Source of the DNA: Alphaproteobacteria bacterium
GTDB taxonomy: Bacteria > Pseudomonadota > Alphaproteobacteria > WRDZ01
NCBI GenBank assembly: GCA_009779595.1
Contig: WRDZ01000006.1
Coordinates: forward strand, 1 to 15,226
Length of the DNA: 15,226 bases
Reading direction: 5' to 3'
In this document: positions 13,633-15,226 of the stretch, piece by piece
Layout of the letters: each line of letters opens with the position of its first letter
How positions within the stretch are numbered: position 1 is the first letter of the stretch
Position numbers and translations under genes: made by a program
The notes under the pieces: model-generated
The model's input: the letters and a program-made list of their open reading frames with translations, nothing else
The model's database searches: none
Told to the model about the DNA's origin: nothing

Positions 13633-14304
13633 CTATAGTCCCTCCAGCATCTTTTGGGCGCGGGCGCGCATCTTGGGCGGAGCGTCCTCCATCCCGGCCA
13701 GCATTGCGAACCATTTTTTCGCGCTTTCATTGTCCGCTTCCCTGATGGCCACAAGGCCGCGCACTTCGGCGGCCGCGGGCGCGAACTGCGAATTCCTGCC
13801 TATATTATCAAGCTGCGCGCCTATGTCCCTGGCCGGGATATCCGCGTTGTCCACCATGCGGTAGGCCGCGCTTATCGACGCAAGCTCGCGCCACACCTTG
13901 GGTATCGACCTGTCCAGGGCGGCCTGCTGCAAAAGGGGCACGGCCTCGTCCCCGGAATTCAAGGCCGCGTATATCTTCGAAAGCGAGGCGAACCCGGTAT
14001 GGCCGCGGGCCGCGATTTGGTCAAGCCCTGCGACCGCGTCCCGGGAGTCCGGCCCGCCAAGCATGGCCATTGCGGCCAGGAAGTCGGCGCTGTCCCGGTC
14101 AATCCTTGACTTGCTGCCGTGCCTGAAAAACTCGACGCCGCCAAGCACAAGAAGCCCGGCGACAATACCGCCCGCTATCCACGGGCCATAGTCTTTCCAG
14201 AACTCGACACGGCGCCGGCTGGCGATGTCCTCGTTCACCTCTTCCAAGACGGAACGTTCCTTGCGGGTAAGCTTTTCATTCGGGCCGCGGTCAAAAAGGC
14301 TCAT
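13633..14304 (-). CDS. YfgM-like tetratricopeptide membrane protein
   Basis: A 223-residue protein with a charged cytoplasmic N-terminus (about 1-40, EEVNEDIASRRRVEFWKDYG), one membrane helix (about 42-60, WIAGGIVAGLLVLGGVEFF) and a periplasmic helical TPR-like domain (ADFLAAMAML...). This is the layout of YfgM, a chaperone-network partner of the Sec translocon and PpiD. The frame is open upstream to 14478, but the ATG at 14304 has AGGAG at a good distance and starts the family's usual N-terminus (MSLFDRGP). It is the first gene of the yfgM-bamB-der operon. The AT-rich region before it contains several possible -10 boxes, the best being TATAAA near 14343, but no convincing -35. Confidence 0.85.
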   Translation of the reverse strand: MSLFDRGPNEKLTRKERSVLEEVNEDIASRRRVEFWKDYGPWIAGGIVAGLLVLGGVEFFRHGSKSRIDRDSADFLAAMAMLGGPDSRDAVAGLDQIAARGHTGFASLSKIYAALNSGDEAVPLLQQAALDRSIPKVWRELASISAAYRMVDNADIPARDIGAQLDNIGRNSQFAPAAAEVRGLVAIREADNESAKKWFAMLAGMEDAPPKMRARAQKMLEGL

Positions 14305-14434
14305 GGCGAATCTCCTGATAATATATTTGTATGTATATTTATAGTATATTTTGCGCCCCGGTGGAAGAGTTTTTTTATCAACCCGGCTTGATTTTCGCAC
14401 GGTATCCGGATACTCTGCAACAAAAGGGGGGCGC

Positions 14435-14596
14435 ATGATGAAAGACATTGTCCAGCGGGCGCGAAAACTTGGCGTCAAAGCGGTGACCCTGCAAACGGAA
14501 ACCGGCTCTTATAACGAAAGATATTATGAAAAGATGGGGTTTGCCACGAAGTTCACCGGCGTTTATTACAAAATACAGGGTTATGTTTTTGCTTGA
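14435..14596 (+). pseudogene. C-terminal remnant of a GNAT acetyltransferase
   Basis: The 53-residue frame starts MMKDIVQRARKLGVKAVTLQ and continues with NERYYEKMGFATKFTGVYYK. This corresponds to the part of a GNAT domain after the acetyl-CoA-binding loop: helix 3, strand 5, the YEKMGF motif and the last strand. The first half, including the R/Q-x-x-G-x-G loop, is missing, and the preceding bases encode nothing GNAT-like in any frame. AAGGGGGG lies just before the ATG, so the remnant might be translated. It is most simply a deletion relic, unrelated in sequence to the intact GNAT gene at 4527. Its stop codon overlaps the -35 box of the next promoter. Confidence 0.55.
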
Positions 14597-14620
14597 CTTT
14601 GCGCCGGCTTATGGTATGTT
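14593..14620 (+). promoter_or_regulatory. Promoter of the HAD-family gene
   Basis: TTGACT (14593-14598) and TATGTT (14615-14620) are 16 bases apart. The predicted start near 14627 leaves a leader of about 27 bases with AAGGAG before the ATG. The spacer begins TTGCGCCGG, as in the promoter at 11100. Confidence 0.6.
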
Positions 14621-14653
14621 CGCCGCAAGCTGATTTTTAAAAAGGAGCATGAC

Positions 14654-15175
14654 ATGACCACGCACCCGAACCAGATTACCGCCTTTGTATTCGACGTTGC
14701 CAACACCCTGCACGACGAGCGCCAGCTATTCCATAAGGAATTAAGGCAGCGTCCGACCCTTAAGGAAGTCTTGACCCGGCTTCAGGATAGCGGAACCCGC
14801 CTGATAATCTTTGCCGACGGCGGGATAGCGGGGGCCGAATGGGCTTTAAACCAGGTCAACCTGGATGATGTTTTCGACCATGACGACATATTCACGACCG
14901 ACGAGCTTAAGGGCGACAAGAACAAGCCGGCGACGTATGAAAGACTTGCCCAGATTGCCGGCCTTGCCCCCGCAAGCACGGCGTATTTCGACGACAAGCG
15001 GGAAAACGTGGAGGCGGCCCAAAATGCCGGGTTTAAGGGCGTGCACACCAACGTCGCTTTCATAAAAGCAGCTCTGGCCGAATATGTCCCGAACGGTTCC
15101 GGGGCAACGGCAAAGGCGGCCGGACGCGGCGGACAGGACCGGAAGCGGCAGCGGCACAAGCCCAAGCAGAGGTGA
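14654..15175 (+). CDS. HAD-superfamily protein with degenerate catalytic motifs
   Basis: A 173-residue protein with a recognisable haloacid-dehalogenase fold. Motif I is FVFDVANTLHD (11-21), motif II is LIIFADGG (50-57), motif III is DELKGDKNKPATYERL with a Lys (89 or 91), and motif IV is AYFDDKRENVEAAQNAGFKG (110-129). In a working HAD phosphatase motif I is DxDxT. Here the nucleophile Asp14 is present, but the general acid-base Asp two residues on is Ala16. Motif II, which normally has Ser or Thr, has Ala54. It may therefore be catalytically weak or a pseudoenzyme. The last 25 residues are a basic tail (GRGGQDRKRQRHKPKQR) suggestive of nucleic-acid or acidic-partner binding. AAGGAG (14642-14647) supports the start. 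Confidence 0.85.
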   Translation: MTTHPNQITAFVFDVANTLHDERQLFHKELRQRPTLKEVLTRLQDSGTRLIIFADGGIAGAEWALNQVNLDDVFDHDDIFTTDELKGDKNKPATYERLAQIAGLAPASTAYFDDKRENVEAAQNAGFKGVHTNVAFIKAALAEYVPNGSGATAKAAGRGGQDRKRQRHKPKQR

Positions 15176-15226
15176 TGGCAAAAAGGCGGTAACAGGCGCG
15201 CGGAACGCCCGGGCCAGCGCCAAAGC

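Noticed and set aside
1..15226. CRISPR arrays, IS elements, phage genes or tRNA genes
   Set aside because: No spaced direct repeats, transposase or integrase motifs, or tRNA cloverleaf other than the tmRNA were seen by eye on either strand.

Overview
The window looks like chromosome of a GC-rich alphaproteobacterium. The strongest sign is a circularly permuted (two-piece) tmRNA gene at about 3800-4080. In it the acceptor-end half precedes the coding half, and the two are separated by only three bases. Supporting signs are a DivL-type PAS protein next to tsaE, an rsmG-parA-parB cluster, the order yfgM-bamB-der, and a Sec-exported porin. No phage, IS or CRISPR structure was seen. I cannot name the genus.

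Layout. 1-2650 (minus strand): a small hypothetical gene, then a run consisting of a DivL-like PAS protein without a kinase domain, a three-helix membrane protein and tsaE. A further gene may start at the window edge. 2666-2897: intergenic DNA with a dispersed palindromic repeat and a good promoter for the plus-strand YD-repeat-like gene (2898-3731). 3734-4080: terminator, promoter and permuted tmRNA. 4129-4973: ybgC and a GNAT acetyltransferase converge and share one CTAG as both stop codons. 5034-6231 (minus): a porin with a strong terminator and a long leader. 6232-6792: a long non-coding stretch packed with hairpins. 6793-8112: tolB. 8116-8259: a second copy of the hairpin element. 8299-11049 (minus): hypothetical gene, rsmG, parA and parB, probably one operon from a near-consensus promoter. 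11150-14304 (minus): yfgM-like, bamB-like and der, tightly coupled. 14435-15175 (plus): a relic of a GNAT gene and a HAD-family protein with degenerate catalytic motifs.

How the genes work together. Most are housekeeping: envelope assembly and integrity (BamB, YfgM, TolB, YbgC, porin), ribosome biogenesis and rescue (Der, RsmG, tmRNA), chromosome segregation (ParAB), tRNA t6A modification (TsaE) and probably cell-cycle signalling (the DivL-like protein). The unusual points are the kinase-less DivL-like protein, tsaE apparently lacking a standard start codon, promoters that place the tolB and divL-like start codons eight bases after the -10 box (leaderless mRNAs), direct copies of a three-hairpin element on both sides of tolB, and a degenerate first G4 motif in Der.
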